DNA of 64,000 bases from Sphingomonas sp. Leaf242 (GTDB lineage: Bacteria > Pseudomonadota > Alphaproteobacteria > Sphingomonadales > Sphingomonadaceae): the NCBI RefSeq assembly GCF_001422045.1, contig NZ_LMLW01000001.1, forward strand, positions 628,972-692,971, in the 5' to 3' direction. Both the position numbers and the translations under genes were made by a program. The notes under the pieces were generated by a model. That model was not told the DNA's origin, made no database searches, and saw only the letters and a program-made list of their open reading frames with translations. This document shows, one piece after another, positions 45,673-53,370 of this stretch; the first letter of the stretch is position 1; each line of letters begins with the position of its first letter.

Positions 45673-45781
45673 GCTCCCCCCCGGCGCAGGCCGGGGCCCA
45701 ATTGGAGAGGTCTTGGTAACGGAGCGCGACCCTCGTCATCGACGTTTCCCAATTGGACCCCGGCCTCCGCCGGGGGGGAGC
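45673..45781. repeat. Paired palindromic element, type C
   Basis: GCTCCCCCCCGGCGCAGGCC and its inverted copy ending CCGCCGGGGGGGAGC, with CCCAATTGG on both inner sides. Its last bases, GGGGGGGAG, lie 4 bp before the ATG of the RNA ligase gene and look like its ribosome-binding site. Confidence 0.9.
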
Positions 45782-45785
45782 CTCT

Positions 45786-46307
45786 ATGACGGCTAGTCCA
45801 ACCGAAGTAGCCCCGATCATCGTCACCGCGCTATTCGGCCGCCAGGACACCGCGTTTTTCGATGCCATGCGCCGCGAGCATTTTCCGCCCGAGCGCAACC
45901 AGCTCGACGCGCACCTGACGCTGTTCCACCACCTGCCGCCCTCGGGCCTCGACGAGCTCAAGCACCGCCTCAACCAGGAAACGCGCGGCATCCGGGCTCC
46001 ACAGGCGCGTGTGGGCGGCCTGATGTCGCTAGGGCGGGGTGTCGCCTACCGGATCGAGTCCCCAGAACTGGTTGGTATCCGTGCGCGCCTTGCCGACGCG
46101 TTCACCGGCATGCTCACCCCGCAGGACGCCGGCGGGTGGCGGCCTCACGTCACCATCCAGAACAAGGTCAGCCCGCAGGTCGCCAAGCTCCTGCTCGGGA
46201 ACCTGCAGCGCGATTTCACCCCGCAAGACGTAGAAATCGCCGGTCTTGGCGCGTGGTGGTACCGCGGCGGACCATGGGAAGCGATTTCCCGGCACATGTT
46301 CGCTTGA
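45786..46307 (+). CDS. 2'-5' RNA ligase family protein (2H phosphoesterase)
   Basis: 173 residues with the two HxT motifs of the 2H phosphoesterase fold: HLTLF (about residue 40) and HVTIQ (about residue 120). Members act as RNA 2',3'-cyclic phosphodiesterases (ThpR/LigT group). The start at 45786 follows the palindromic element directly; an upstream frame only translates the element (MDPGLRRGG). Last chromosomal protein gene before the prophage. Confidence 0.88.
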   Translation: MTASPTEVAPIIVTALFGRQDTAFFDAMRREHFPPERNQLDAHLTLFHHLPPSGLDELKHRLNQETRGIRAPQARVGGLMSLGRGVAYRIESPELVGIRARLADAFTGMLTPQDAGGWRPHVTIQNKVSPQVAKLLLGNLQRDFTPQDVEIAGLGAWWYRGGPWEAISRHMFA

Positions 46308-46373
46308 CCGCCTCGAAACCGCTTCCTATAGGCCGCGCCTCGCAGGGAAGAACGCTTCCCTGACGGACGGTAC

Positions 46374-46450
46374 GGCGAAGTAGCTCAGTTGGTTAGAGCA
46401 CGGGAATCATAATCCTGGGGTCGGGGGTTCAAGTCCCTCCTTCGCTACCA
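46374..46450 (+). tRNA. tRNA-Met (anticodon CAT), probable prophage attachment site
   Basis: Cloverleaf with acceptor GGCGAAG/CTTCGCT, D-arm AGCTCAGTTGGTTAGAGC, anticodon loop ATCATAA, T-arm GGGGGTTCAAGTCCCTC and an encoded CCA. The sequence resembles alphaproteobacterial elongator tRNA-Met. The integrase gene starts 168 bp downstream in the same direction, so the 3' end of this tRNA is the likely attB/attL core. The matching attR copy would lie beyond the window. Confidence 0.93.
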
Positions 46451-46533
46451 TACTTACGTAGACAGCGGTACACAGCAGTCTACCTGCCCTTGCAAATCAT
46501 CCATTTCCGCCCTTCATATTGGCCTGTCAGGTC

Positions 46534-46608
46534 CATGGCGGTATCCCCGCGTCTACCATGCGACATGGCACAATCCATGGCATCGGCTCTCGGTGCACAT
46601 GGTATCGG
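46534..46608 (+). promoter_or_regulatory. Candidate integrase/excisionase arm sites
   Basis: CATGGCATCGG at 46576 and CATGGTATCGG at 46598 differ at one base and are 22 bp apart, two helical turns. A related CATGGCGGTATC is at 46534, 42 bp before the first. They lie between the putative att core in tRNA-Met and the integrase start. Role inferred from spacing and position. Confidence 0.35.
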
Positions 46609-46617
46609 AGCAATGCC

Positions 46618-48009
46618 ATGCTGACTGATGCGAAAATCAAAGCTCTGAAGGGCAAGGACGCTTCCTACCGGGTGAGCGACGCTGGCAGTCTCTACGTCCA
46701 GGTTAGCCCGTCCGGTGGCCGCCATTGGCGGATGAACTACACGTACGGTCGTAGTGCCAAGGATCCGACCAAGCCGGCGCAGAAGACGCTGAGCTTCGGA
46801 TCCTACCCGGCCGTTACGTTGGTCGAGGCCCGCAAGCGCCGCGACGAGGCGAAGGCGCAGCTGGCGGCCGGCAACGATCCCGCGATCGAGAAGAAGACAT
46901 CACACGGTGAGCGCGCCGCATCGAACGCCAACACGCTGAGGGTAATCAGTGAGCGCTGGTACACGCTGAAAAAGAAAACGTGGGTGCCGAAGCATGCCGA
47001 GAAGGTGTGGGCGAGCCTCGTCGAGAATATCTTCCCGGCAATCGGCGACCTGCCGATCACGTCGATCAAGGCGCCCAAACTGCTCGCCGTCCTAAACGAT
47101 GTCGAGGCGCGGGGGGCGGTAGAGACCGCCCACAGGCTCCGCCAGCGCCTGTCTGGCGTCTTTGCCTACGCGATTGCCGCCGGCATCGCTGACAACGACC
47201 CAGCGGCCTCGCTAGGCAAGGTTCTTAGCGCCAAGCCCCGAGTAAAGCCGCAGCCCTCGATTATCGACGGCATTCGCGACCAGCCCGGGCGAATCGAGGC
47301 GACGCGTGAGATGCTTGCAAAGTGTGAGGCCGAGCGTTGCCGAGCCACTACGAAGCTTGCGCTGCGCCTGCTCGCCCTGACCGCGGTCCGACCGGGTGAA
47401 CTCGGTGGCGCGCGGTGGGCTGAGTTCGAGGGGCTCGACGGCACTGCGCCGCTCTGGCGTATCCCGGCGGCGCGCATGAAAGGCGACGAGGATCGGAAGA
47501 TGGAGGCAGAGGGCGATCACCTCGTACCGCTCTCGGCGCAGGCTGTCGCGATCCTGCGCGTGCTGAAGCCGCTTACCGGTGATCTGACACTGGTATTCCC
47601 CGGCGAGCGTCACCTGCACAAGCCGATCTCGGAGAACACGCTGCGTCAGCTGCTGATTCGAGCCGGTTACTATCAGCGCCATGTGCCGCACGGTTTCCGC
47701 GCGGCATTCAGCACGATCATAAACGAGCGGCTCAAAGAAGAGGGGAAGGGCGACGATCGCGCCGTGGTCGACCTGATGCTTGCGCATGTGCCAAAGGACA
47801 AGGTCGAGGGCGCTTACAACAGGGCGGCTTACATGCCCCGGCGGCGCGAGATCGCGCAGGAGTGGGCGGACTTGCTTCTTGACGGTTTCGTGCAGCCAGA
47901 GGCGCACCTTGGCCAGCCAATCCGGCATGCGGCGACGGGGCCGGGACGGCGAGCTAACGATCCCCACGCGTTTTATTCTGATGGGGAAGGGCCGGAGTGG
48001 GGTGCTTGA
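46618..48009 (+). CDS. Tyrosine-type integrase, P4-like
   Basis: 463 residues from the ATG at 46618. An N-terminal DUF4102-type arm-binding domain (MLTDAKIKALKGKDASYRVSDAGSLYVQV), a SAM-like core (about 105-205), and a catalytic domain with Arg258 (TAVRPGEL), His358 and Arg361 (HGFR), His390 and Tyr400 (AYNR). It recombines the phage attachment site with the tRNA-Met gene. A second copy of its last roughly 97 residues lies at 50.0 kb. Frames starting at 46519 read into non-coding sequence. Confidence 0.95.
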   Translation: MLTDAKIKALKGKDASYRVSDAGSLYVQVSPSGGRHWRMNYTYGRSAKDPTKPAQKTLSFGSYPAVTLVEARKRRDEAKAQLAAGNDPAIEKKTSHGERAASNANTLRVISERWYTLKKKTWVPKHAEKVWASLVENIFPAIGDLPITSIKAPKLLAVLNDVEARGAVETAHRLRQRLSGVFAYAIAAGIADNDPAASLGKVLSAKPRVKPQPSIIDGIRDQPGRIEATREMLAKCEAERCRATTKLALRLLALTAVRPGELGGARWAEFEGLDGTAPLWRIPAARMKGDEDRKMEAEGDHLVPLSAQAVAILRVLKPLTGDLTLVFPGERHLHKPISENTLRQLLIRAGYYQRHVPHGFRAAFSTIINERLKEEGKGDDRAVVDLMLAHVPKDKVEGAYNRAAYMPRRREIAQEWADLLLDGFVQPEAHLGQPIRHAATGPGRRANDPHAFYSDGEGPEWGA

Positions 48010-48094
48010 ACGGTTTCCTATGATCAGAATTAGGAACTTGCAAACGCGTGCACGGCAAACGATGAGTGCGGACGCATCGAAGGGGTAACGGCAG

Positions 48095-49339
48095 ATGGAG
48101 AGCAGCGCAAAGCGCCTTACGGAGGTTCATATCGAGAACTTCCTGTCGCTTCGCGACGTTGATGTCACGCTCGAGCCGCTCAACGTGCTGGTTGGTCCTA
48201 ACGGCGCTGGCAAGACTAACCTTTTGAAGGCTTTCCAATTTTTAGGAGAGATTGCACGTCGCGAGTTAGTGCCGGCCGTCGAGGCGATCGGCGGTTATGA
48301 CGATCTATTCTATCGCGGCATAAACCCATCTGGGACAACGATAAAGATCAGCCTAAAAGGCCTTATTACCAAATATGCGACTGAAAACGCGCCAGACGAA
48401 TACAAGCTTTCATTCTGGAGGCGTAAAGGCCGCACCGTCAAACTGGCTGACGATCGGCTAGTCCGTACTCCTGAATTTCTCCAGCGCTTTGAAGAGATAC
48501 GCTTCAAACGTTTTGCCGGACAGGGACGTCGCATCACCCTACAAGGCGGTAAGGCGACTGTAGTAACCACGCTGGGGAAGAAGCAGTCCGGTCCGCAAGC
48601 GTCGACCTCAATAGAAATTGAGGGTGGGGCTACTGGTTTGGGAACGTTGCGTCGGTTCGGGGAAACCTACGGATCAAGCGAATGGAACAGCTTCGCCGCC
48701 TTGGTTGAGGACCTTAGACTTTTTGAAATTGATGTCGAGCAAGCACGGTCGGCGAGCGCGTCAACTGGAGAACGCCTCAGCGCCAAAGGCAATAACGTTG
48801 CCGCATTCCTACACCGGCTGTCATTAGATTCTCCAGCTGTATTCGATCGCGTAAAGGACGATGTACGTTTTGTCCTGCCAGGTTTCGAAGATTTTGTATT
48901 TACCCAAATTGGGGGCGCAAGTGATGCTATTCGCCTCGATTTAAAGGAGCAGCATTTACGAGACACCACGCCGCTCGGCCGGGCATCCTTCGGCACGATC
49001 CGTGCGATTGCCCTTTTTGCGATGCTCAACGATCCCGCGCCTCCAGCACTTACCTGTCTTGAAGAAATAGATCACGGGATGCACCCTCACGCCTTGGATC
49101 GGGTGGTCGAACGCCTTCGAGATGCTTCCCAAGCAACTCAAATTCTTGTTGCGACTCATTCTCCCGCGTTGGTCAATCGATTGGATCCAAGCGAATTGAT
49201 CGTTGTCGAAAGAGACCCCGATTCAGCTGCTAGTCGTGTGTTCCGCCCATCGCCGGACATGATCAGCGAGATTCAAACGGCAACTGGATACGATCTTGGC
49301 GAGCTTTGGTTCTCCGGCTTGATAGGCGGAGGACTATAA
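48095..49339 (+). CDS. AAA/ABC-type ATPase (AAA_21, SMC/RecF-like), probable defence protein
   Basis: 414 residues. Walker A GPNGAGKT at 34-41 directly after the IENFLSLRDVDVTLEPLNVLVG strand typical of RecF/OLD-like ATPases; a GERLSAKGNNVAAFLHRL segment at 226-242; a signature-like GRASFGTIRAIALFAML; Walker B LTCLEEIDHGMHP at 319-331 with two Glu; and the switch His355 in VATHSPALV. The next gene, 1 bp after the stop, encodes a TOPRIM-like protein. ATPase plus TOPRIM pairs include OLD class 2, PARIS and RloAB defence systems. AAGGGG gives the ribosome-binding site. GC content and codon use look lower than in the chromosome. A defence role is inference. Confidence 0.8.
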   Translation: MESSAKRLTEVHIENFLSLRDVDVTLEPLNVLVGPNGAGKTNLLKAFQFLGEIARRELVPAVEAIGGYDDLFYRGINPSGTTIKISLKGLITKYATENAPDEYKLSFWRRKGRTVKLADDRLVRTPEFLQRFEEIRFKRFAGQGRRITLQGGKATVVTTLGKKQSGPQASTSIEIEGGATGLGTLRRFGETYGSSEWNSFAALVEDLRLFEIDVEQARSASASTGERLSAKGNNVAAFLHRLSLDSPAVFDRVKDDVRFVLPGFEDFVFTQIGGASDAIRLDLKEQHLRDTTPLGRASFGTIRAIALFAMLNDPAPPALTCLEEIDHGMHPHALDRVVERLRDASQATQILVATHSPALVNRLDPSELIVVERDPDSAASRVFRPSPDMISEIQTATGYDLGELWFSGLIGGGL

Positions 49340-49340
49340 G

Positions 49341-49985
49341 ATGGCCCAAGCGTTGGCACTTATATTCGGCGAAAGCTCAAACGATACCAACGCGCTTCGC
49401 CATCTCATCCCTGCGTTGTTGCCGCCGGAAGTAATTCCATTGTGCCGCGCCGTTCGAGAGCCGGGCACGCTTTCGCGGAATGCCGCGGTGCCAAAGCGAA
49501 AAGCGGTCGCCCAGGCAATTGCGATAGTCGCCAAGTACGAGGCTCGCAGCAGAACCGTTGCGGTGGTCGCTCACGAAGACTGCGACGCAATCGAAGATGC
49601 ACATTTAGGTCGGATGGCTAGTATCAAGGCGGAACTTTCGAAAGCGGGCGTAACGCATCCTATTGCGGCAGCTCCCGCGTGGGAAATGGAGGCCTGGTGG
49701 ATGCTATTTCCTGAGGCATTGCGAGCGGTCCGGAAATGTTGGGCAGAGGTGGATTTTGGAGGTCGAAACGTCGGCACGATAACCGATGCAAAGGAAGTTT
49801 TGCGCCGCGCGCTACGCCCTAGTGTAGGGGCCAATAAGTGCCCCGACTATGCAGAGTCTGACTCCGTACGTATCGCGGAAGAGATAGGCCGGCTCGGCCT
49901 CGGCCGTGATGACGGCCGCCTTAAAAGGTCGAAGTCGCTGACCGCGTTCCGAGACGATTTAGCGCTGGCGTTTGCTCGGGCTTGA
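49341..49985 (+). CDS. TOPRIM-like / DUF4276-like protein, partner of the ATPase
   Basis: 214 residues. A conserved acidic residue early (Glu11 in LIFGESSND), a paired-acid motif at 80-82 (AHEDCDAIED) and a third acidic block (PAWEMEAWW, Glu115/Glu117) occur in the order seen in DUF4276 and RloB/AriB-like TOPRIM proteins, which bind metal and cut or sense nucleic acid. GGAGG lies 9 bases before the ATG, inside the end of the ATPase gene, so the pair is one translational unit. It ends 17 bp before a truncated integrase 3' end. The family assignment is from motif order and partner, not from a search. Confidence 0.6.
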   Translation: MAQALALIFGESSNDTNALRHLIPALLPPEVIPLCRAVREPGTLSRNAAVPKRKAVAQAIAIVAKYEARSRTVAVVAHEDCDAIEDAHLGRMASIKAELSKAGVTHPIAAAPAWEMEAWWMLFPEALRAVRKCWAEVDFGGRNVGTITDAKEVLRRALRPSVGANKCPDYAESDSVRIAEEIGRLGLGRDDGRLKRSKSLTAFRDDLALAFARA

Positions 49986-50002
49986 GGAGCAATTGGTGTC
50001 AC

Positions 50003-50299
50003 CGCGCAGGCTACTATCAGCGCTACGTCCCACACGGTTTTCGCGCGGCGTTCAGCACGATTATGAATGAGCGGCTGAAAGAGGAAGGAAAGGGCGACGA
50101 TCGCGCGGTCGTCGACCTGATGCTTGCGCACGTACCGAAGGATAAGGTCGAAGGAGCTTACAACCGAGCCGCCTATATGCCCCGGCGGCGCGAGCTCGCG
50201 TATGAGTGGGCTGATCTATTACTGGATGGCTTTGTGCCACCCGGGAATCATTTGGGACAACCGATGCGATATGCGGCGACGGGCGCGGGGCGGGGCTAA
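50003..50299 (+). pseudogene. Truncated 3' end of a second P4-like integrase
   Basis: The frame from RAGYYQRYVPHGFRAAF to the stop matches the last ~97 residues of the integrase at 46618 at roughly nine in ten positions, including HGFR, the His and the AYNR Tyr. DNA identity is clearly lower, with many third-position changes. The upstream five-sixths is missing and the join lies just after the TOPRIM-like gene. It is not a recent duplicate but the rest of a related integrase. Confidence 0.9.
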
Positions 50300-51093
50300 T
50301 GGCAGCCTCCAAGAAGCGCAGGGAACGGTTTTTTGAAGAGCACCCGAAATGCTGTTTTTGTGCCGGACTAAACGATGCGGTGGAAGAGGATCACCAGCCG
50401 GGACGGGTGTTTTTTCTCGAACGGAAATGGCCGGAGGGGTTCGTCTTTCCGTCGTGTATCCCCTGCAATCGGGTGTCCCGCGAAGCTGAAAATAGGCTTT
50501 CAGTGCTGATCGCGAACGTCGAAGGGCCCGAGGCAGAGGAAGCATATCGCAAGCGCGTAGATTCAGTCCGGTCGAATTACCCAGGGGTCATTCCTTCTCT
50601 GCTGCAGATGTCCGGCAATCAGAAACGCACTTTCGTGAAAAGGCGGGGTTTAACGTTACCGTCCGGAGTGGCTGCATCTGACCTGCCGATCGTACACATA
50701 AAGCCCGAAATTTGGCTCAATGACCTTGAGATGTTGGGGCGAAAACTTATGCTTGCGCTGCACTATCAAACGCATCGACGGCCGCTGCCTTTAGATGGCG
50801 CAATTTGGCTACGGATAATTACTAACGGCCAAGATCCAGGAGAGGAGTGGATGCAGAGAGCAAGGGGCCTAGCTAATATTTCTGTGACGCCCGCGCGTGC
50901 TCGTCAGTTCCTTCACGAGCAGTTCTCCATCCGCTACACATCGGCCAATGAACCGCGCATGGGTTTCTATATCGCAACCTTACAGAAGACATTTATCTTC
51001 ATGGGGCTGGCCACGGAGCGGCCAGACTTACACACTGATCTCGGCGAAAAGAAGTTGCTTCGCCCTTTCATCTGGCCTGTCCCAAGTAGCTAG
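50299..51093 (+). CDS. HNH-like zinc-binding protein
   Basis: 264 residues. Near the N-terminus Cys18/Cys21 (KCCFC), Asp31-His32 (EEDHQP) and Cys53/Cys56-Asn (SCIPCN) give the cysteine-flanked HNH layout, so a metal-dependent nuclease is plausible. The remaining two-thirds is unrecognised, with a helical region near RGLANISVTPARARQFLHEQF. Its ATG overlaps the stop of the truncated integrase (TAATG), so it belonged to that integrase's transcript. It converges on the AlpA-like gene with a 26-bp overlap. Confidence 0.6.
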   Translation: MAASKKRRERFFEEHPKCCFCAGLNDAVEEDHQPGRVFFLERKWPEGFVFPSCIPCNRVSREAENRLSVLIANVEGPEAEEAYRKRVDSVRSNYPGVIPSLLQMSGNQKRTFVKRRGLTLPSGVAASDLPIVHIKPEIWLNDLEMLGRKLMLALHYQTHRRPLPLDGAIWLRIITNGQDPGEEWMQRARGLANISVTPARARQFLHEQFSIRYTSANEPRMGFYIATLQKTFIFMGLATERPDLHTDLGEKKLLRPFIWPVPSS

Positions 51094-51301
51094 ACGAACG
51101 GGCGTTTTCCACTTTTGTCCGCCATGCGCGTACCTCGCTCTCGACCCATCGCGTCGCAATTCCACCTGGCTTGCATGGCTTCGGGAACCGCTCCGTACTG
51201 ACCAGGCGGTAAACCATCGCCTTGCTCAGGCCAGTAATCTCCAGAACCTGCGCCAATCGCAGGAGACGATTGTTCAACAGGTCGGTCGTGGCCTCAACCA
51301 T
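51068..51301 (-). CDS. AlpA-type excisionase/regulator (MerR-like HTH)
   Basis: 77 residues with LRLAQVLEITGLSKAMVYRLVSTERFPKPCKPGG followed by TRWVESEVRAWRTK, the full AlpA/HTH_17 signature. Such proteins act as excisionases or activators of integrase genes in P4-like elements and prophages. Last gene of a leftward operon and the most distant from its promoter, as expected of a gene needed for excision. Confidence 0.88.
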   Translation of the reverse strand: MVEATTDLLNNRLLRLAQVLEITGLSKAMVYRLVSTERFPKPCKPGGIATRWVESEVRAWRTKVENARSSSYLGQAR

Positions 51302-51623
51302 TCACGTTCTCCCCGGTTGGCACGATCTTCACCCGCGCTACCTCTTGCAGGATCACGAACGTCGAATCCGGCATAAGGCCGAGCAGTCGGCCGGCCTCGG
51401 CCTCAGCGGCGGCGAACGACGGGTGACGGAAGCGCGGCGGCCGGACGCGGTGCGTCTTCGCTTCTTCGGTACCGCCAGCGCCGCCGCCGCGCTTGAGCGC
51501 GTTGCCGGCCTTGCGGAACAAGAGGAACTTGCCGGCGAAGCTTTTCGTGTCGAGGGCGCGCGCGGACTTCGATCGGTCTGCCGGCGTCGGCAAGGCGATC
51601 GGGGGCGTTGTGGTGTCGGTCAT
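51294..51623 (-). CDS. Hypothetical phage protein
   Basis: 109 residues. The N-terminus is Thr/Pro-rich, followed by KSFAGKFLLFRKAGNALKRG and a C-terminal strand-rich part (DSTFVILQEVARVKIVP). No family recognised. It overlaps the AlpA-like gene by 8 bp and the gene upstream by 4 bp, so it is part of the leftward operon. Confidence 0.65.
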   Translation of the reverse strand: MTDTTTPPIALPTPADRSKSARALDTKSFAGKFLLFRKAGNALKRGGGAGGTEEAKTHRVRPPRFRHPSFAAAEAEAGRLLGLMPDSTFVILQEVARVKIVPTGENVNG

Positions 51624-51802
51624 CGTGCATTCCTTGTTAGTGGCACGCCGGAGCGGCTGGTTTGATCTTGTTCGCGGCGGATCTCCGCTGCGATCTTCTG
51701 CGCGGTTCCGACGATCCTCTCATCGAGCGCGTTGCCAGGCTGCGGCAGGGCCTGAGCGACCAACTGCACGAACCTGCAGGCCTGTTCGGAGGCGGGCGTC
51801 AC
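51620..51802 (-). CDS. Small hypothetical phage protein
   Basis: 60 residues from a GTG at 51802, predicted helical (RFVQLVAQALPQPGNALDERIVGTAQKIAAEIRREQ). No family recognised. Four-base overlaps with both neighbours support it as a translated gene of the leftward operon. Confidence 0.6.
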   Translation of the reverse strand: MTPASEQACRFVQLVAQALPQPGNALDERIVGTAQKIAAEIRREQDQTSRSGVPLTRNAR

Positions 51803-52017
51803 GCGGCGTCGCCCGGATCATCGCCCAGGAACAGCTTGCGCCATTCATCCCAAAGGCGGGCGGTCTCGCCGGCCAGGCGCTGGCGAGCAGCGCTATCGGC
51901 AGGCGTGTCTGTCGTGAGGTCGATATGCCGGTACATGTAGTGGAAGCGCAGGGCTGCGGCGTCGAAAGCTGCCCAGGCGAGATCTACCGGCGACGTTGTT
52001 GTGGCGAGGCGGATCAT
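51799..52017 (-). CDS. Small hypothetical phage protein
   Basis: 72 residues, mostly helical, with an aromatic-rich centre (FDAAALRFHYMYRHIDL) and WDEWRKLFLGDDPG near the end. No family recognised. Overlaps neighbours by 4 bp. Confidence 0.65.
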   Translation of the reverse strand: MIRLATTTSPVDLAWAAFDAAALRFHYMYRHIDLTTDTPADSAARQRLAGETARLWDEWRKLFLGDDPGDAA

Positions 52018-52304
52018 GCCGCCACCTCATCTGCAACGGCTTCATATCGGCCGCACCAATCGATCGCGCTGGTCGCAGGGAAACGGCTAGCGCTGACAAG
52101 ATCGAGCGGCATCATGTCGGGATCGGTCTGTTGGCCGTAGGCGAGCGCCGGCATGAGCGGCTTGACGATGACCTCAACCAAGCGAGGCGGCTCGCGGCGG
52201 CACGATCCGAAACCCCAGTCGGCATCGTGCGGATCGCGGTTCGACATATCCTCGAGCCAGAAGCGGCATTTATTGCAGCGTTCGGCGGGCAAGCTGTCCG
52301 TCAT
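52014..52304 (-). CDS. Hypothetical phage protein with Cys pairs
   Basis: 96 residues from the ATG at 52304. CNKCRFW near the start, a further Cys in GSCRREPP and one near the end (IDWCGRYE) suggest a small zinc-binding fold. The start is fixed by the overlap with the stop of the 41-codon gene upstream (ATGA). A longer frame to 52466 is only read-through of that gene. Confidence 0.65.
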   Translation of the reverse strand: MTDSLPAERCNKCRFWLEDMSNRDPHDADWGFGSCRREPPRLVEVIVKPLMPALAYGQQTDPDMMPLDLVSASRFPATSAIDWCGRYEAVADEVAA

Positions 52305-52426
52305 GGGGTCACCACCAAAATGAGATCGAAGACCGCCCAGAAGGCGGGGGCGATCGCGACGATCATCGCGGCACCGCCGTGGGTGAGGCCAGTGCCGAGC
52401 ACGGGCTTTCGGAGAATGGCGATCAT
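52301..52426 (-). CDS. 41-residue predicted membrane protein
   Basis: The frame MIAILRKPVLGTGLTHGGAA continues into one hydrophobic helix (AMIVAIAPAFWAVFDLILVV). Both its ends overlap neighbouring genes by 4 bp (ATGA), the same coupling as the rest of the operon, and it fills what would otherwise be a gap. A single-pass inner-membrane peptide; function unknown. Confidence 0.55.
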   Translation of the reverse strand: MIAILRKPVLGTGLTHGGAAMIVAIAPAFWAVFDLILVVTP

Positions 52427-53370
52427 GACGCGCAGGCCATCGCGCGCGCGATGCGGCTTGGTTCATTCGCCACGATGTACGCGCCGACAGCTGCGCTACG
52501 TGCCGTCCCGAATCCGCCGCCGTTTCCGGTCAGCAAGCGCTGGACGCGCTGCTCGCGTTCGATCTGGACCGGGCCACCGCCAGCGCCGCCCATGCCAACC
52601 CAAAGCGCCTGCCCTTCGTCCGGTCCGATAACGACCGTAACCGCGAGGCCAGCGCGATCGGCCGCAGCGAGCCATGCGGCGGGTTCGAAGTCCAGCCGCC
52701 CGAGCGCCATCAAGCAGCACCCCAAGTCGGTATCGTGGAGATCGCGGAAATATGCTTCCTGCGCGGCTCCGTCGTTAATGCCGAGCCCTTCACCCAACTG
52801 GCGCCGCTCAATCTCGAAGGGGAAGCCTCCGGGCTCCGCACCCCAATTAGTTCCGCCATGCTCGCCGAGCATCTCGACGAACACTTTCGTCAGGAAATCA
52901 CCGGGCGTGAAACACGGCGCTGCGTGCAGAGCAAGGCCCGCGGCAGACGCCGCGTCGCCCAGATGTTTGCCGTGCTCGTCCGAACCGTCGTGGTCTTCAT
53001 TCACAGCCCGCACGGCTTCCCGCCAAACGTCGAATAGCTGAGACATGCCGGGGCTCACGCAGGGTCGCTGCTGCTCCATGAGATCGCGCTCGATCTGCGC
53101 CATGTACCGGGGGTAGTGGTCGGTCCAGCCTGCTCCGACGTCGCGCGTCCGCATGACCTCGAGCTTGCGCAAAATCTCGGTCGGCGTGAAAGCAGGCGCG
53201 ATCAGGAAGTCTTCGAGCGTTGAATATTCCAGCTTGCCTGCGGATTCTTCGGCGGCACTACGATCTTCATTGCGAGGCGGATCATCATCGGCGAAAACGT
53301 CATGAGCGGCGTAGGCATCGCGCCATGCGGTGAGACGGGCTGCAAACTCGGGTGTGGTGTGGAAGCGCAT
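52423..53370 (-). CDS. Hypothetical phage protein
   Basis: 315 residues from the ATG at 53370, which overlaps the previous stop by one base (TGATG). Acidic and tryptophan-containing (GWTDHYPRYMAQIERDLMEQQRP) with no signal or membrane segment. No known motif recognised. Part of the leftward operon. Confidence 0.65.
   Translation of the reverse strand: MRFHTTPEFAARLTAWRDAYAAHDVFADDDPPRNEDRSAAEESAGKLEYSTLEDFLIAPAFTPTEILRKLEVMRTRDVGAGWTDHYPRYMAQIERDLMEQQRPCVSPGMSQLFDVWREAVRAVNEDHDGSDEHGKHLGDAASAAGLALHAAPCFTPGDFLTKVFVEMLGEHGGTNWGAEPGGFPFEIERRQLGEGLGINDGAAQEAYFRDLHDTDLGCCLMALGRLDFEPAAWLAAADRAGLAVTVVIGPDEGQALWVGMGGAGGGPVQIEREQRVQRLLTGNGGGFGTARSAAVGAYIVANEPSRIARAMACAS

Noticed and set aside
48020..48088. 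22-codon frame between integrase and the ATPase gene
   Set aside because: No ribosome-binding site, no recognisable character; more likely the leader of the ATPase transcript.
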